Below, in pieces: positions 5,913 to 5,958 of a DNA stretch of 5,958 bases. Under the pieces are notes generated by a model, which worked only from the letters and a program-made list of their open reading frames with translations, was not told where the DNA came from and did not search any database. Origin of the DNA: an uncultured Lacticaseibacillus sp. (GTDB taxonomy: Bacteria > Bacillota > Bacilli > Lactobacillales > Lactobacillaceae). Within the stretch, counting starts at the first letter, position 1, and the number at the start of each line of letters is the position of its first letter. The stretch is taken from the NCBI GenBank assembly GCA_934339215.1, contig CAKRHU010000108.1, forward strand, positions 1 through 5,958, given 5' to 3'. The translations under genes and the position numbers were made by a program.

Positions 5913-5958
5913 GGAAAGCGTCGGTTGTTGTCATTGGCGGAAGCAGATAAGCGAGGCA

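Overview
The window looks like chromosome of a Gram-positive Lactobacillales bacterium, most likely a Lactobacillaceae species of medium-to-high GC. The basis is protein resemblance (Pol IV, YtoI, NrnA and CshB are all of Firmicutes type), strong purine-rich AAAGGAGG-type ribosome binding sites, ATG starts and tight same-strand gene packing. I cannot name the genus. All five genes lie on the + strand. I see no tRNA, rRNA, CRISPR array, insertion sequence or phage gene.

Layout. Bases 1-156 are a GC-rich leader that can fold into several hairpins and that I do not recognise. dinB (DNA polymerase IV, 157-1263) follows behind a strong ribosome binding site. A probable extended -10 promoter sits across the dinB stop codon and should start a second transcription unit. 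That unit holds a YtoI-type protein with HTH, DRTGG, CBS-pair and hotdog domains (1323-2639), nrnA for a DHH/DHHA1 nanoRNase and pAp phosphatase (2641-3591), and cshB for a DEAD-box RNA helicase (3591-4931). The last three genes are separated by 1 nt or overlap by 1 nt, so they are almost certainly co-transcribed and probably translationally coupled.

After cshB comes a 90-nt gap. It can form an intrinsic terminator, but its arms are duplicated so that a competing 10-bp hairpin can form instead, as in an attenuator. Behind it lies a gene with its own ribosome binding site (5022-5912). It encodes a 296-residue cysteine-free protein that I read as a very divergent member of the formylglycine-generating-enzyme (SUMF1/EgtB/PvdO) fold superfamily. 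The last 46 nt are non-coding as far as visible.

How the genes may work together. NrnA clears nanoRNA and 3',5'-pAp, and CshB remodels RNA, so this pair is an RNA-turnover module. The YtoI-type protein joins a DNA-binding HTH to domains that often bind adenine nucleotides (CBS) and acyl-CoA (hotdog), so it may report a related metabolite. dinB belongs to translesion DNA synthesis and seems to be only a neighbour. The two least ordinary items are the divergent FGE-fold gene and the switchable hairpin in front of it.
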